Assembly: GCA_028768525.1 (NCBI GenBank)
Contig: CP054837.1
Span: 3,468,001 to 3,532,000 of the forward strand
Direction of reading: 5' to 3'
Source: Desulfobacter sp.
Lineage (GTDB): Bacteria > Desulfobacterota > Desulfobacteria > Desulfobacterales > Desulfobacteraceae
Length of the DNA stretch: 64,000 nt
Part shown: in pieces, positions 26,601 to 34,803 of the stretch
Layout: every line of letters starts with the position of its first letter
How positions within the stretch are numbered: the stretch's first letter is position 1
Made by a program: the position numbers and the translations under genes
The notes under the pieces: model-generated
The model's database searches: none
What the model saw: only the letters and a program-made list of their open reading frames with translations
Told to the model about the DNA's origin: nothing

Positions 26601-27528
26601 CCTGGAGATCCTTTTCCCACTGGGGGATGGTGAGAAAATGGACCCGCAGGGGATTGAGGATGGGCACATTGAGCCGTTCAAACATCTGCCGGGTTTTGTT
26701 CACATCGGAAGGGGAGAATTTAAAGGCCATGGAGGCCACAATGTCCACCCTGGATCTGGATTTCTCCGGGTCAAAGAAAAAGGTTTCAACGGCTTTGGAG
26801 GCAGGATATGAGTATACCGGCAGCACATTCATCCCCCGGGCTTCCAGTTTTTCCACCAGCATCCGGACCACCGCCCCGGTTTCTCCGGGATAGACATAGG
26901 TGTTCATCTCCGGGATGCCCACCCAGAAGCCTTGACTATTATACAGCCCGGCGGATTTGTACCAGTCCAGGTAGGCCGGAAAGGTGGTGAAGATGTCGGG
27001 GCTTTGGGGGTGGAAAATCCCCATTTTGGGGACGGACTGGGGGGCGTCATAGCTGATATCCATGGCCAGTTCCCGGTGCATGAGAAAACGGATCAGGCCG
27101 GCCAGGTTGTTCTGGGTCAGGGGCCTGGCATAGGCCTTGACCTTGGGGTCCGGGATGATCCGGTCCGGATTGCTGGGCACGGTGGAGAGGCCGAAGACCT
27201 TGGTGGTGTCAAAGGCCACCGTCTTGAGGGCATAATCCCTTAAACCTTTGTACATATCGTCCAGAATGATCACCCTGGACCGGGCAATGACCGCCGGATC
27301 AATGGCGCCCGCAGCCAGGTCTTCCTCGGTGAAGTAGAAGAGTTCCACACCGGAGGCGTCAGGGGCCTGGCGGACCTTGTCCAGGGCACGGCTGATTTTG
27401 TATGAATAGGAAGATCCGCCCAGAAAGGTGATGGTCTCCGGGGACTGGGCCGCGGCCGGGGCCAGGCCGGCCAGGCAGGCTGCAGCCAGGATCATGAATG
27501 GCAGAATGGATTTAAAGCAGGTGTTCAT
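23632..27528 (-). CDS. exported, membrane-anchored CobN/BchH-like chelatase protein, second copy
   Basis: A 1298-residue CobN-family protein with a signal peptide (FKSILPFMILAAACLAGLAP) and a C-terminal helix (MVMAIVGLGLALLFLGW) ending KKKEV. CobN landmarks: LWPHHQYTAFYLWLAKGF, SLGTHGTHEWLPGKQAGL near residue 559, AKRRGRGVIIDYL, and VACCEHTCNNPM near 1172. It is paralogous to the protein at 8344 over the full length but clearly diverged (for example GTHGTHEW versus GTHATYEW). A Lys/Glu-rich linker precedes the anchor. Its start overlaps the BtuF-CbiZ stop (ATGA). No AAA+ chelatase subunits are nearby. Confidence 0.9.
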   Translation of the reverse strand: MNTCFKSILPFMILAAACLAGLAPAAAQSPETITFLGGSSYSYKISRALDKVRQAPDASGVELFYFTEEDLAAGAIDPAVIARSRVIILDDMYKGLRDYALKTVAFDTTKVFGLSTVPSNPDRIIPDPKVKAYARPLTQNNLAGLIRFLMHRELAMDISYDAPQSVPKMGIFHPQSPDIFTTFPAYLDWYKSAGLYNSQGFWVGIPEMNTYVYPGETGAVVRMLVEKLEARGMNVLPVYSYPASKAVETFFFDPEKSRSRVDIVASMAFKFSPSDVNKTRQMFERLNVPILNPLRVHFLTIPQWEKDLQGLGPMEVTYAMSNPEFFGLIEPSAIGGKIARSDANTGNPLYTYAPIEKNLDFFITRVKAWLNLKARPNKDKKVVIMFWNHTPGKQNIGATYLNVFRSLEKILARLKAEGYTVTGDLPGEKEIQDLILSAGRNIGSWAPGELDSLLARGRAVRLTMDQYKSWYDGLDPEYRRLIEKDWGAPKQGKVMTKNNEIIIPCVTLGNVVLAPQPSRGWHDEPTKLYHSTTLWPHHQYTAFYLWLAKGFNADALISLGTHGTHEWLPGKQAGLSRSCSPEVLIQDIPNIYPYVMDDIGEGVQAKRRGRGVIIDYLIPPMKKAGSYAEYSELADLISNYNQTLDQSPELAAKKMERISTMVETLGLMKDLKLDHFDQDALEAVEHYLLEINEATLPYGLHTFGDSPEGHALDDFADLIVDRNPELDLSQTKEKLSRCNREIDHLVNALSCGYVPAGEANDPLRNPDAIPTGSNFYGFDPAKVPSRDAWRLGKEQADQLIEKYKKEHNKFPEKIGLVFWSIELQRNEGTQVATALHLMGMTPVWDKNGKVKGVEAVPAKVLGRPRIDVHMQVSGLFRDNFPNLILLLDEAVHQAGQLKDVENFIALHNEKIKTALLEKGYGESEAEKLKTLRVFSNEPGSYGNTIEDLIPASGTWETDDEIADVFINYVSFAYGRGHWGKPLKSAYKKNLEDVDVTMHTRSSNIFKSLDTDGVFSELGGLALAVKRVKGDYPDVVLSNQADPDAAFVEDIETAIGRELRARYLNPKWIEGMKEDNYAGAREMNRFAEHLWGWQVVTPYAVDGAKWQQIYEVYIQDKYGMELKKFFDAHNPWARQSMAARMLEADRKDYWKAPEEVKKDLAKTYALNVIEKGVACCEHTCNNPMLQKFVTNIISLYGLLTPKELEQFKMTIAKAVGKTQAEHEAARREMRKALEKASEKNRQEEKVKAKENKKKLEGYEMVEEQAEKTQVTSSGSSWMVMAIVGLGLALLFLGWKKKEV

Positions 27529-29531
27529 TGGCGGATTTCCTTTACAGATTCAATTCCCGCAATCATGGCCCCCAGGGCCTTGGCAAGGGGGGCGGGAATC
27601 TTGTGGGATGTGCAGGGGGCAGGGGCCGTTGCCCTGCCGCAGATTTTAAGTGTGACCGCTTTACAGGTCTCTTCCCAGAAGGGGCTTTCCCGGACCAGGT
27701 CCCTTGCCCGGGCGTCCGAAACGGCCAGGGCCGACTCCACAAAGGCGGCGTAATAGGGGCGGCCGAGCAGGGTTTCCAGCTCCCGGGTCAGGGCGCGGCC
27801 GGGCATCCGGGTCTCAAAGCAGCGGACCAGGGCCTCCAGGCTCATTCCCCGTTCGGCCAGCCGCTGGAAAATGTCCCGGCCCTTGAGGATGCCGTTCTGT
27901 CCGGCAATGGCCCGGGTCACCCCTTCATGGACCGCCTCGGCCATGAGCTGGGCGATTTTGCTGTGGCCCCCGGCATATTTAACCCAGGGGCCCCGGCCCT
28001 GGATGACCAGGATATTGTCCGTACCCGTGCCCGTGGCCGGGTTGGACCAGGGGGTATACCGGCTCCGGATGTCCAGGTCGGTGAGGGCCGCGGTTTTGGC
28101 CTCGGTCGCCGTGATCAGGGCCCGGGACATGGCTGCTGTGGACAGCTTCCGGTTGGTGCCCACAATGATATTGATGGTGCCGTGGGAAAAATAATAGCCC
28201 TTGTCCTTGGACAGGCGCATGGCGTTTCCCCTGACCCCGGCAGTGACCAGGGCCGTGACCGACAGGTCCTTGTAGGTTTTCTCGGCCAGGGCCAGGTGGT
28301 CCATGTCCGCCCCGGTCATGAGGGTGGTAAAGCCCCCCTTTGAAAAGCCCAGGTTGTTTTCCAGGGTTTCTTTGACCCGATCCACCCCGGTTTTCATGTG
28401 TCCCAGGCTGGCAGCCATGGGAATAAAGGTGTTGCCGCACCCTTCCTGGTTTTCCCGCAGCCCCTCAAAGGTGGAAAGGAGGGTCATGGGAGCCTTGAAC
28501 CTCAGCACCAGGGATTTGTAAGGGGTGTCGGCAAGCCGGTGTTCCACCACCCGGGCCCTGTCCACGTAATCCAGGTCGACGGCCAGGGGGCGCCAGGACA
28601 GCGGGCGGTCCGCCGTGACGGCCCGTTTAGGGTCGGCAAAGATATCCGGATAGACCGCCGCGGCCAGCCATTGGATAAAGTCCCCGGTAATGGTGGTCGC
28701 CCGGCAGGTCATCTCGCAGGGAAACATGTGGATTCTGCCGTTTTTAACGGCATCCACAGTATTGTAGGGCGGTGCGGAAAGCAGGTGGCGGACCCTGTCT
28801 GCATTGGCGTTGCAGCCGTAGATCACCTGGGGGTTGAAGGCCTGCCAGGCCCCGGGATCCACCTCAACGGCAGAACCGCTTTTCCCCCACTGGGGGACGA
28901 TGCCCCCGGCGGCCCGGATCATTTCATTCTGAAACGAATCATCCCCGGGGCAGCTTAAGGTCTTTCCCCCCATGACCCGGACCGTCCGTTTTTTTTCCAG
29001 GTCCTTTTCCCGGGCCAGCCGCCCGCTCACCATGGACAGCTGGGTGCGGATCTCTGCCAGGACCTGCCCCGCCTTTTTTTCGCATCCAAAGAGCCGGCCC
29101 ATCTGCCGGACCTGGCCGAAGGCCTGGTCCATGGAGGTGGCGGCCATGACCAGAATGGGGATCCGGTCTCCCAGGGCGGCTTTGACCTGTTCTGCCCGGC
29201 CGGGGGGACAGATCACCAGGTCCGCCCCGCATCGTTCAATGGCGGCCAGGTCCGGGGTGAAATAGCTGCCCAGGCTGGTTTTTCTCAAGGCTGCGTGAAA
29301 AACCAGGTCCTGCCGGGTCAGGGCGGCGATGCGGCCCGACTGCCCCAGGTCCACCAGTATCTGGGTGACATAGGGGGCCAGGCAGGCGACCCGCTGCGGG
29401 GGGCGGAGAAACTCATGGCGTTTTCCCGATGCGTCTTTTATTTGCACCGGCTGGGGGGCTGTCGTTGCAAATACCATTGATGCAAGGCAAAGCCCCAAAG
29501 TCACTGCCAGGAATAGGTAAAATTTTTTCAT
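27525..29531 (-). CDS. cbiZ: exported BtuF-CbiZ fusion, second copy
   Basis: A 668-residue protein. Signal segment (KKFYLFLAVTLGLCLASMVF), BtuF-like binding domain (RVACLAPYVTQILVDLG ... VIYGCNANADRV) and a CbiZ domain at about 335-545 (STFEGLRENQEGCGN, VTALVTAGVRGNAMR, GTINIIVGTN, ITATEAKTAAL, ATGTGTDNILVI, GGHSKIAQLM). The C-terminal extension also aligns with the first copy. ATG at 29531 is preferred over an upstream in-frame ATG at 29573 because the hydrophobic signal follows it directly. It follows the TonB receptor in the riboswitch-led operon and overlaps the CobN-like gene. Confidence 0.92.
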   Translation of the reverse strand: MKKFYLFLAVTLGLCLASMVFATTAPQPVQIKDASGKRHEFLRPPQRVACLAPYVTQILVDLGQSGRIAALTRQDLVFHAALRKTSLGSYFTPDLAAIERCGADLVICPPGRAEQVKAALGDRIPILVMAATSMDQAFGQVRQMGRLFGCEKKAGQVLAEIRTQLSMVSGRLAREKDLEKKRTVRVMGGKTLSCPGDDSFQNEMIRAAGGIVPQWGKSGSAVEVDPGAWQAFNPQVIYGCNANADRVRHLLSAPPYNTVDAVKNGRIHMFPCEMTCRATTITGDFIQWLAAAVYPDIFADPKRAVTADRPLSWRPLAVDLDYVDRARVVEHRLADTPYKSLVLRFKAPMTLLSTFEGLRENQEGCGNTFIPMAASLGHMKTGVDRVKETLENNLGFSKGGFTTLMTGADMDHLALAEKTYKDLSVTALVTAGVRGNAMRLSKDKGYYFSHGTINIIVGTNRKLSTAAMSRALITATEAKTAALTDLDIRSRYTPWSNPATGTGTDNILVIQGRGPWVKYAGGHSKIAQLMAEAVHEGVTRAIAGQNGILKGRDIFQRLAERGMSLEALVRCFETRMPGRALTRELETLLGRPYYAAFVESALAVSDARARDLVRESPFWEETCKAVTLKICGRATAPAPCTSHKIPAPLAKALGAMIAGIESVKEIRQ

Positions 29532-29623
29532 GATCTTATATGTGTTAGAATTATTGCCGCAGCAGCCCGTCACTGAGGGCTGCTGCGGAAGTTTAATAAT
29601 GCGGTTTGCCGTTAAATCAGGGA

Positions 29624-31567
29624 TTAAAAGGTGTAATTCAGCCCCAGGTAAAAGGTTCTGCCCGGAGAGGGATATCCCTGGACCAGGGCGTAGTCTTCAT
29701 CAAACAAATTGACGATTTCCCCCTTCAGGGTAACAATGCCGTAATCCTTCAATGAAAAGAGTCGTTTAGAGATAGACCAATCCGCCACATCGGCTTCAGC
29801 CAGCCGCGCACCTCCGGACATATCCTGCTCGCCGTAATGGACAAAATTCAGGCGGGTGACCAGCCCCAGTTCATTGTTGCTGACATTGATGCCGTATGCT
29901 GCACTCCAGTCCGGTGTGCTTGTCAGGTTTTCTCCTGTTTCATCATTGGTATATTCGTCAAATACGGTAAAAGAAGCGTAGGGTTCGATTTTAAAACTCC
30001 ACCCGAACCGCTCTGATATATTGTAGCTGATACTGCCCTCAACACCTGAAATGGTGGCGCCTTTGATGTTTGCATACTGGTGGGTGTTGCCTGGGAGATC
30101 AATATATGAAATTTTGTTTTCAAACTTCGTGTAAAAATAGGTCAGGCCGGCGGTTAGGCCGTATTTTTTAAAATCAATTCCGACTTCATAGGTTCTGCTG
30201 GTTTCAGGATCCAGATTTTCGTTTCCGATCCATATGCCCCAAGCACCCCAATTGGTGTAGCTGAACAATTGATCCGCCGTGGGCATGCAAAAGGCTTCTG
30301 CAATATTGCCCCGGATGCTCAGGCCCGGGAGTATTTTGTATGCGGCCCCAAAGCTCCAGGACCAGTTGCTATCATCCGTGTTTTTTCCGTTGGTGCCTTC
30401 AACCTCATATTTGTCGTACCGCCCTCCCAGGGAAAGGATCAACCGGTCTTCCATCAGCCGGGTCTTTGCCATGATGAAGAGGCCCGGGTTCTCATAGGTG
30501 TTTTCCTTGCCCGGGTTTTTGGAGGTTTCAATGGCATAATCGGCCCAGTCCAGCCCGCCGGTTACATCGACCATCTTCCATTTGGCTGTGAGCTGAGCCG
30601 AAATTCCCTGGTGATCAGTATCCCTTGTATAATTACTGCTCGGGCTGCTGGGATAGCCGACAAAATATTCGTCTTTACCTTTGAAATAACGGAGTTTCCA
30701 AAACAGAAAATTATCCTGGGTTTGGCCGTCATAGTAAATATCAAAGGATTTGAGGGCATGGTCCACATACTGGTCCGGCGTTCCTGATGTCAGCTTCCCG
30801 GGATTACCGATGTGATCACCGTCATGGTCGGAAAGCGAAACTCCGAACCGGTTTTTCGGCAGAAAGGTGAAACCCAGGTCAATGTCCATATTTTCCTTTG
30901 AATCATATCCAGTATTCTCGTATTTTTCGCCATCCCCGGTTTCGAAATCCCCCTTGGAGGATTTGGAGGCACTTAGGGAATAGTCAAATTTGTTTACCCC
31001 GCCTGCAATGTCGATGGCCCCTTTTTTATAGCTCCAACTTCCCATTGTGCCTTCGATGGATGCAGTGAACCCTTGGCTGCCTCTTTTGGTGATGATATTT
31101 ACCACCCCGCCCATGGCCGAAGCGCCGTATTGGACAGATCCCGGCCCTCTGATGATTTCAATCCGTTCCACATTGTCCATGGTGATTTTTGCAAGGTTAC
31201 CTGTGCCGGATCTGCGGCCGTTGATCAGGATCAGCACGTTGCTTGACAGGTCGTTGCCATGGGTATCGGTGGAAAGTCCGCGGATCCCCACGGAAATGGT
31301 GGAGTTGGGATATTCTTTGATATAAAATCCTTCTTTTAGCATCAGGTCGCTCAGATCCTGAACCGCCAAGGCTTGGATGTCTTCTGAGGTATACACCGAA
31401 ATATTGGTGGTTACATCTTCTCTTTTCTCCTTGATTCTGCCGGAGGTGACAACCATATCATCGAATTTTAGAGATTCCGTGGGAGAAGATGCGGATTCTC
31501 CGGCCATTACTCCGGCCGGGAGTGTCAACAACGCAGACAGCATGAGAAACGATAGCCATTTTTTCAT
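29624..31567 (-). CDS. btuB: TonB-dependent outer-membrane receptor, BtuB-like, first gene of locus B
   Basis: A 647-residue receptor. Signal peptide (KKWLSFLMLSALLTLPAGVMA), TonB-box-like FDDMVVTS, plug domain (VGIRGLSTDTHGNDLSSNVL; INGRRSGTGN; IEIIRGPGSVQYGASAMGGV) and a long barrel ending in FYLGLNYTF. It is the first gene after a minus-strand cobalamin riboswitch, which is the standard arrangement for BtuB corrinoid receptors. Codon use is a little less GC-rich than its neighbours. Energised most likely by the TonB system at 36076-41493. Confidence 0.93.
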   Translation of the reverse strand: MKKWLSFLMLSALLTLPAGVMAGESASSPTESLKFDDMVVTSGRIKEKREDVTTNISVYTSEDIQALAVQDLSDLMLKEGFYIKEYPNSTISVGIRGLSTDTHGNDLSSNVLILINGRRSGTGNLAKITMDNVERIEIIRGPGSVQYGASAMGGVVNIITKRGSQGFTASIEGTMGSWSYKKGAIDIAGGVNKFDYSLSASKSSKGDFETGDGEKYENTGYDSKENMDIDLGFTFLPKNRFGVSLSDHDGDHIGNPGKLTSGTPDQYVDHALKSFDIYYDGQTQDNFLFWKLRYFKGKDEYFVGYPSSPSSNYTRDTDHQGISAQLTAKWKMVDVTGGLDWADYAIETSKNPGKENTYENPGLFIMAKTRLMEDRLILSLGGRYDKYEVEGTNGKNTDDSNWSWSFGAAYKILPGLSIRGNIAEAFCMPTADQLFSYTNWGAWGIWIGNENLDPETSRTYEVGIDFKKYGLTAGLTYFYTKFENKISYIDLPGNTHQYANIKGATISGVEGSISYNISERFGWSFKIEPYASFTVFDEYTNDETGENLTSTPDWSAAYGINVSNNELGLVTRLNFVHYGEQDMSGGARLAEADVADWSISKRLFSLKDYGIVTLKGEIVNLFDEDYALVQGYPSPGRTFYLGLNYTF

Positions 31568-31630
31568 CTTTTTTTTGCCCTCCTAAATTTAAAATCCAGG
31601 GGTCCGGGCATACCCTAAAGGGTAGAAACT

Positions 31631-31664
31631 AAAAAACCCGGACCGTTTATAAACGATCCGGGGA
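31631..31664 (-). terminator. expression-platform terminator of riboswitch B
   Basis: Read on the minus strand, CCCCGGATCGTTTATAAACG pairs with the following GGTCCGGG and ends in a run of six T. It lies between aptamer and receptor gene. Confidence 0.88.
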
Positions 31665-31730
31665 TTTCCCATAACTATCCGATGAGGATCACCATGCCTT
31701 CCCTGTCCACGGGAAATGTGGCACATCAGT

Positions 31731-31912
31731 CCAGGCAGGTCTTCTGACTTTCGGCTCTTTCTAATCCCTGCCCCTTCCCGACTTTCGCCAGTGGTGATAT
31801 GCAGGTTTCGTCCCCGATTACAGCGGCGGGCCCGTTCCCGATTCTCACGGGATTCCCTAATACAGAAGGGGCTTTAACCCTTTTGCATGCGGTGTTACGC
31901 GCACCTGAACTT
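31731..31912 (-). ncRNA. cobalamin riboswitch (locus B)
   Basis: The minus strand reads GTTCAGGTGC at the 5' side (31910-31901), then GGGAAT with GTGAGAATC, the B12 box GCCGCTGTAATCGGGGAC, and AGTCAGAAGACCTGCC at the 3' end near 31748-31733. It precedes the receptor gene at 31567 with a terminator between. It is divergent from locus C's riboswitch, about 250 bases away. Confidence 0.94.
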
Positions 31913-31927
31913 CGTATGTCGTTGTTC

Positions 31928-31956
31928 TACTAATCACTTGGTTTTGCGGTTGTCAA
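31928..31956 (-). promoter_or_regulatory. promoter of corrinoid locus B
   Basis: On the minus strand TTGACA (31956-31951) and TTAGTA (31933-31928) are separated by 17 bases, just upstream of the aptamer. Confidence 0.6.
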
Positions 31957-32123
31957 CCCAAAATGTAAAACCCAATCCAAATATTGTGAAAATTTTGCGT
32001 TGTGTTTCACTTGGCAATACAGGGGGGAGGGGAACGGTTCATGCCGCCTCTTTGATACGGGTGGGCCGGAGAGGCACAAAGAAAATAGAATAAAAGAAGG
32101 ATGTCAAACAAAAAATAATCCCC

Positions 32124-32152
32124 TTGACTTTTAGATCGTGCTTTTGTAGCAA
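32124..32152 (+). promoter_or_regulatory. promoter of corrinoid locus C
   Basis: TTGACT (32124-32129), 17-base spacer, TAGCAA (32147-32152) preceded by TTTG. The same TTGTAGCAAAA block occurs at the same place upstream of riboswitch D. Confidence 0.55.
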
Positions 32153-32164
32153 AAAAGGAGAAGT

Positions 32165-32325
32165 TATCCGGTGCCGAAAGGCTTAATAGGGAATTCCGTG
32201 GAAGTCGGAAACGGGCCCGCCGCTGTAACCGGGGACAAGTGCTGCAAAGATGCCACTGTTCGATTGTGAATGGGAAGGCGCAGCACAAGGATGATCCGGA
32301 AGTCAGAAGACCTGCCAGGTAAAAC
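32165..32325 (+). ncRNA. cobalamin riboswitch (locus C)
   Basis: CCGGTGCCGAAAGGCTTAAT, GGGAATTCCGTGGAA, the B12 box CCGCCGCTGTAACCGGGGAC, and AGTCAGAAGACCTGCC are in the standard order. The sequence is close to riboswitch D (shared AGGCTTAATAGGGAATTCCG). It leads the small membrane protein and ABC ATPase genes. Confidence 0.94.
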
Positions 32326-32386
32326 ATGAGGAGAGTTGCGTACGGCAGCGCATGCTTCCCATTGGATCTTAGGATAAAAAAGGGAC

Positions 32387-32426
32387 ATCCCCGGATCGTA
32401 CATTGGTTACGGTTCGGGGATTTTTG
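32387..32426 (+). terminator. expression-platform terminator of riboswitch C
   Basis: ATCCCCGGATCGTA (32387-32400) pairs with TACGGTTCGGGGAT (32408-32421) allowing G-T pairs, followed by TTTTTG. Confidence 0.88.
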
Positions 32427-32500
32427 TTTTTGCGGCATTTTGCCTCCCCTGCCGTGTTGCAATGCCGGATAAATAAAATTTTGGAGTAGTCCAAGGATCA

Positions 32501-33058
32501 ATGACCATTCACACCATGATTGATATCCTGTTTTTTCTCGGAACCATTATGTTCAGCATTGGTCTTGTATGGACCTCTGCCGGACGGAAAACCGGGGCAG
32601 GCATGATATTTGTTGCGGGAATGACTTGCCATGGCATTTCCCTGCTCATGCGGTATTCAACCAGTTTCCCCCTGCTTCCGGTCTACCAGGGACCGTTTTT
32701 TATCCCATTTGCAGCGGGCCTCCTGGGCAGCTTGGGGAAATTCCGGGGACTGCCCCGGAAGAATACCGTGGGAAATACCGGTGACGAAGTCCCGCACAAC
32801 TATCATGAACATCCCTCCCTCATCCTGCCCCGGCTCCTTCTGGTAACGGTATTGTCATGGACGGCCTGTATTTTTCCCAATGATTTTTACCTGCCCTTTC
32901 TTCAGTTCAAAACCCTGTTTTCCCCCCTGTTTTTTTTCATGGGGGTGGCAGGCAAGGCGCTGTTTCTCCTGGCGGCCCTTCCGGCGGTGATGATTCTGGC
33001 GGGGCGGCGGGCCTGGGCCTGTGCCGGAGGCGCCCCCATCGCCATCAGCCTGCTGTAA
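32501..33058 (+). CDS. small polytopic membrane protein under riboswitch C
   Basis: A 185-residue protein with about five hydrophobic segments (DILFFLGTIMFSIGLVW; MIFVAGMTCHGISLLM; FFIPFAAGLLG; LPRLLLVTVLSWTACIF; FSPLFFFMGVAGKALFLLA). The layout faintly resembles the CcsA/cytochrome c assembly membrane family, shortened, but I do not recognise it securely. It is the first gene after a cobalamin riboswitch and 17 bases before the ABC ATPase, so a role in corrinoid transport, possibly as a non-standard permease, is plausible but unproven. Confidence 0.55.
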   Translation: MTIHTMIDILFFLGTIMFSIGLVWTSAGRKTGAGMIFVAGMTCHGISLLMRYSTSFPLLPVYQGPFFIPFAAGLLGSLGKFRGLPRKNTVGNTGDEVPHNYHEHPSLILPRLLLVTVLSWTACIFPNDFYLPFLQFKTLFSPLFFFMGVAGKALFLLAALPAVMILAGRRAWACAGGAPIAISLL

Positions 33059-33075
33059 AAGCGAAAGGTTGCCAT

Positions 33076-34308
33076 ATGAAAAATACAACGCCCATATTAT
33101 CCTGCCGGAATCTCTGCGTGGGCTACGGCAGGTCCAGGGTTCTGGACGGCCTGGACATGCGCTTTTATCCGGGGGAGTTTGTCTCCCTCCTGGGGCCCAA
33201 CGGGGCGGGAAAAACCACCTTGCTGAGAACCCTCTCCCGGCTGCAGCCCGCCCTGGGCGGCCAAATCCTTCTCAAAGGACGGCCCCTGGAGGACATCCCC
33301 TCGCCTGAGCTGGCCCGGACCATGTCCGTTGTCCTGACGGTCAAACATGTGCCGCCCCTGTTCCAGGTGTATGAGTTTGTGGCCATGGGCCGGTATCCCT
33401 ATACGGTGTGGACCGGCCGGCTGAGACCGGAGGACGACCGGGCCGTGGCCGACGCCCTGGAGATGGTGGGGGCGGCAGATCTGGCCTTCAGAGACCTGGA
33501 TACCCTCAGCGACGGGGAAAAACAGAAAATTTTCATTGCCCGGGCCCTGGCCCAGGAGCCGGAAATTATTCTTTTGGACGAACCCACGGTCCACCTGGAT
33601 CTCAAGCACCGCATGGAAATCATGTCCATCCTCCAGCGGCTTTGCCGGGAAAAGGGTATCACGGTACTGGCCTCCCTCCATGACCTTGAAGTGGCGGCCA
33701 AGGTATCCGACCGGGTGGCACTGGTCCGGGAGGGCGGTGTGCCGGACTGCGGGCCGCCCGAGGATGTCCTGGACCGGGAAACGGTTTCCGGCCTCTATGA
33801 ATTCAGCCGGGCCGCATTTAACCCGGTTCTGGGGAATATTGAAATACGGAGCCGGGCAGACCAGGCCCGGGTGTTTGTGGTGGGGGGGATGGGCTCCGCC
33901 GCCGTCCTTTACCGCCTCCTGGCCAAGCGGGGCTACGATATGGCCACGGGCATCCTCATGGAAAATGATATTGATGCGGTGGTGGCCAGGTCCCTGGGGG
34001 CGCTGTGCCTGATCCAGGATAATCCCATGGCAGTGCCCCGGGGGCTCATTGACAATGCCCGGGCGGCCATGGATGCCTGTGACCTGGTGGTGGATGCCGG
34101 ATTTATGGTTTCGGATCTGAACCGGGCGAACCTGGACCTGCTGGACCATGCCCTGGCCCAGGGCAGGAGCGTATTCGCCCTGGACAGGGGCGCCCCCCGT
34201 CCGGCCTACCGGCTGAACCCCAGTCTGGTGCGCCGGGCCGGCCGTGAAACCCTTGTGGCCGACCTTATGGACGATTATCTTGGACAAGCCGGTGAGAAAA
34301 CCGCCTGA
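33076..34308 (+). CDS. BtuD/FepC-like ABC ATPase with extra C-terminal domain
   Basis: A 410-residue protein. Residues 8-255 are an ABC ATPase: Walker A GPNGAGKTTLL (40-50), signature LSDGEKQK near 144, Walker B IILLDEPTVHLD, H-loop ASLHDLEVA. Residues 265-410 form a separate Rossmann-like domain (RVFVVGGMGSAAVLYRLLA; GILMENDIDAVVARSLGA; DLVVDAGFMVSDLNRANLD; VFALDRG) absent from the 272-residue BtuD at 5701. No BtuC-type permease is encoded in this locus, and a gene remnant follows after 4 bases, so the operon has probably lost genes. The ATPase could still serve the BtuC of locus A. Confidence 0.85.
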   Translation: MKNTTPILSCRNLCVGYGRSRVLDGLDMRFYPGEFVSLLGPNGAGKTTLLRTLSRLQPALGGQILLKGRPLEDIPSPELARTMSVVLTVKHVPPLFQVYEFVAMGRYPYTVWTGRLRPEDDRAVADALEMVGAADLAFRDLDTLSDGEKQKIFIARALAQEPEIILLDEPTVHLDLKHRMEIMSILQRLCREKGITVLASLHDLEVAAKVSDRVALVREGGVPDCGPPEDVLDRETVSGLYEFSRAAFNPVLGNIEIRSRADQARVFVVGGMGSAAVLYRLLAKRGYDMATGILMENDIDAVVARSLGALCLIQDNPMAVPRGLIDNARAAMDACDLVVDAGFMVSDLNRANLDLLDHALAQGRSVFALDRGAPRPAYRLNPSLVRRAGRETLVADLMDDYLGQAGEKTA

Positions 34309-34312
34309 TACC

Positions 34313-34690
34313 ATGGCCGGGCCGGCCTATCTGATTCTCATGGTCACGGACCAGTGCAATCTTTCCTGCCGGTATTGCTTGCTACCTCGGGGATAAGAAA
34401 ACGCCCCCGGGGCTGGGGAATACAATGTCTCCGGCGTTTATGGACCGGGCCGTTGACCTGGCGGCAGGCGGGCGGCACCCTCCTGGATGAAACCGCCGTG
34501 GACATCATCCGGGAGTTCGACCTCAAACCGGGCGTCAGCCTGGACGGGGATCCCCCGGTGCAGGAGGCCCTGAGGGGCGGTGCCGCCAAAACCTTTAAGG
34601 GGCTGGCCCGCCTTGAAAAATACCGGGTGCCGTTTAATGTGACCACCGTGGTCTCCTCTGATAATGTGGACAGCCTTCACCGGCTGGTCA
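34313..34690 (+). pseudogene. radical SAM/anSME-like gene remnant
   Basis: From ATG 34313 the frame reads MAGPAYLILMVTDQCNLSC and RYC (the radical SAM Cx3Cx2C site) and stops at TAA 34394-34396. A second frame then continues as DKKTPPGLGNTMSPAFMDRA, and a third as DIIREFDLKPGVSLDGDPPV and later VPFNVTTVVSSDNV, which is the usual middle of SPASM-type radical SAM proteins. Three frames within 380 bases plus missing segments show a decayed gene with deletions and frameshifts. Its position right after the ABC ATPase suggests it was once part of riboswitch C's operon. Confidence 0.8.
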
Positions 34691-34803
34691 TGGTGCTGGA
34701 GGCCATCTCCAGGGGCATGTGGGATGCCGGCGACGAGATGGAAAACCGGCTGAAGGAGGAATACCTGGAAATAGAGGGGGAGATTGAAGGGCTGAATGAG
34801 TAA
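34691..34803 (+). pseudogene. 3' end of a CobN-type cobaltochelatase gene
   Basis: In frame with the last radical SAM fragment, the reading switches to LEAISRGMWDAGDEMENRLK and then EEYLEIEGEIEGLNE before the stop. That resembles the C-terminal tail of cytoplasmic CobN proteins (typically EAIxRGxW followed by a LxxxYLExEGxIE pattern; recalled, not searched). It has no membrane anchor, unlike the two CobN-like proteins in this window. The simplest reading is a deletion that removed the end of the radical SAM gene and most of a third cobN. Confidence 0.6.

Noticed and set aside
34354..34803. A single intact 149-residue gene
   Set aside because: Its first part is out-of-frame radical SAM sequence and its end matches a CobN tail, so it is a chimeric remnant.
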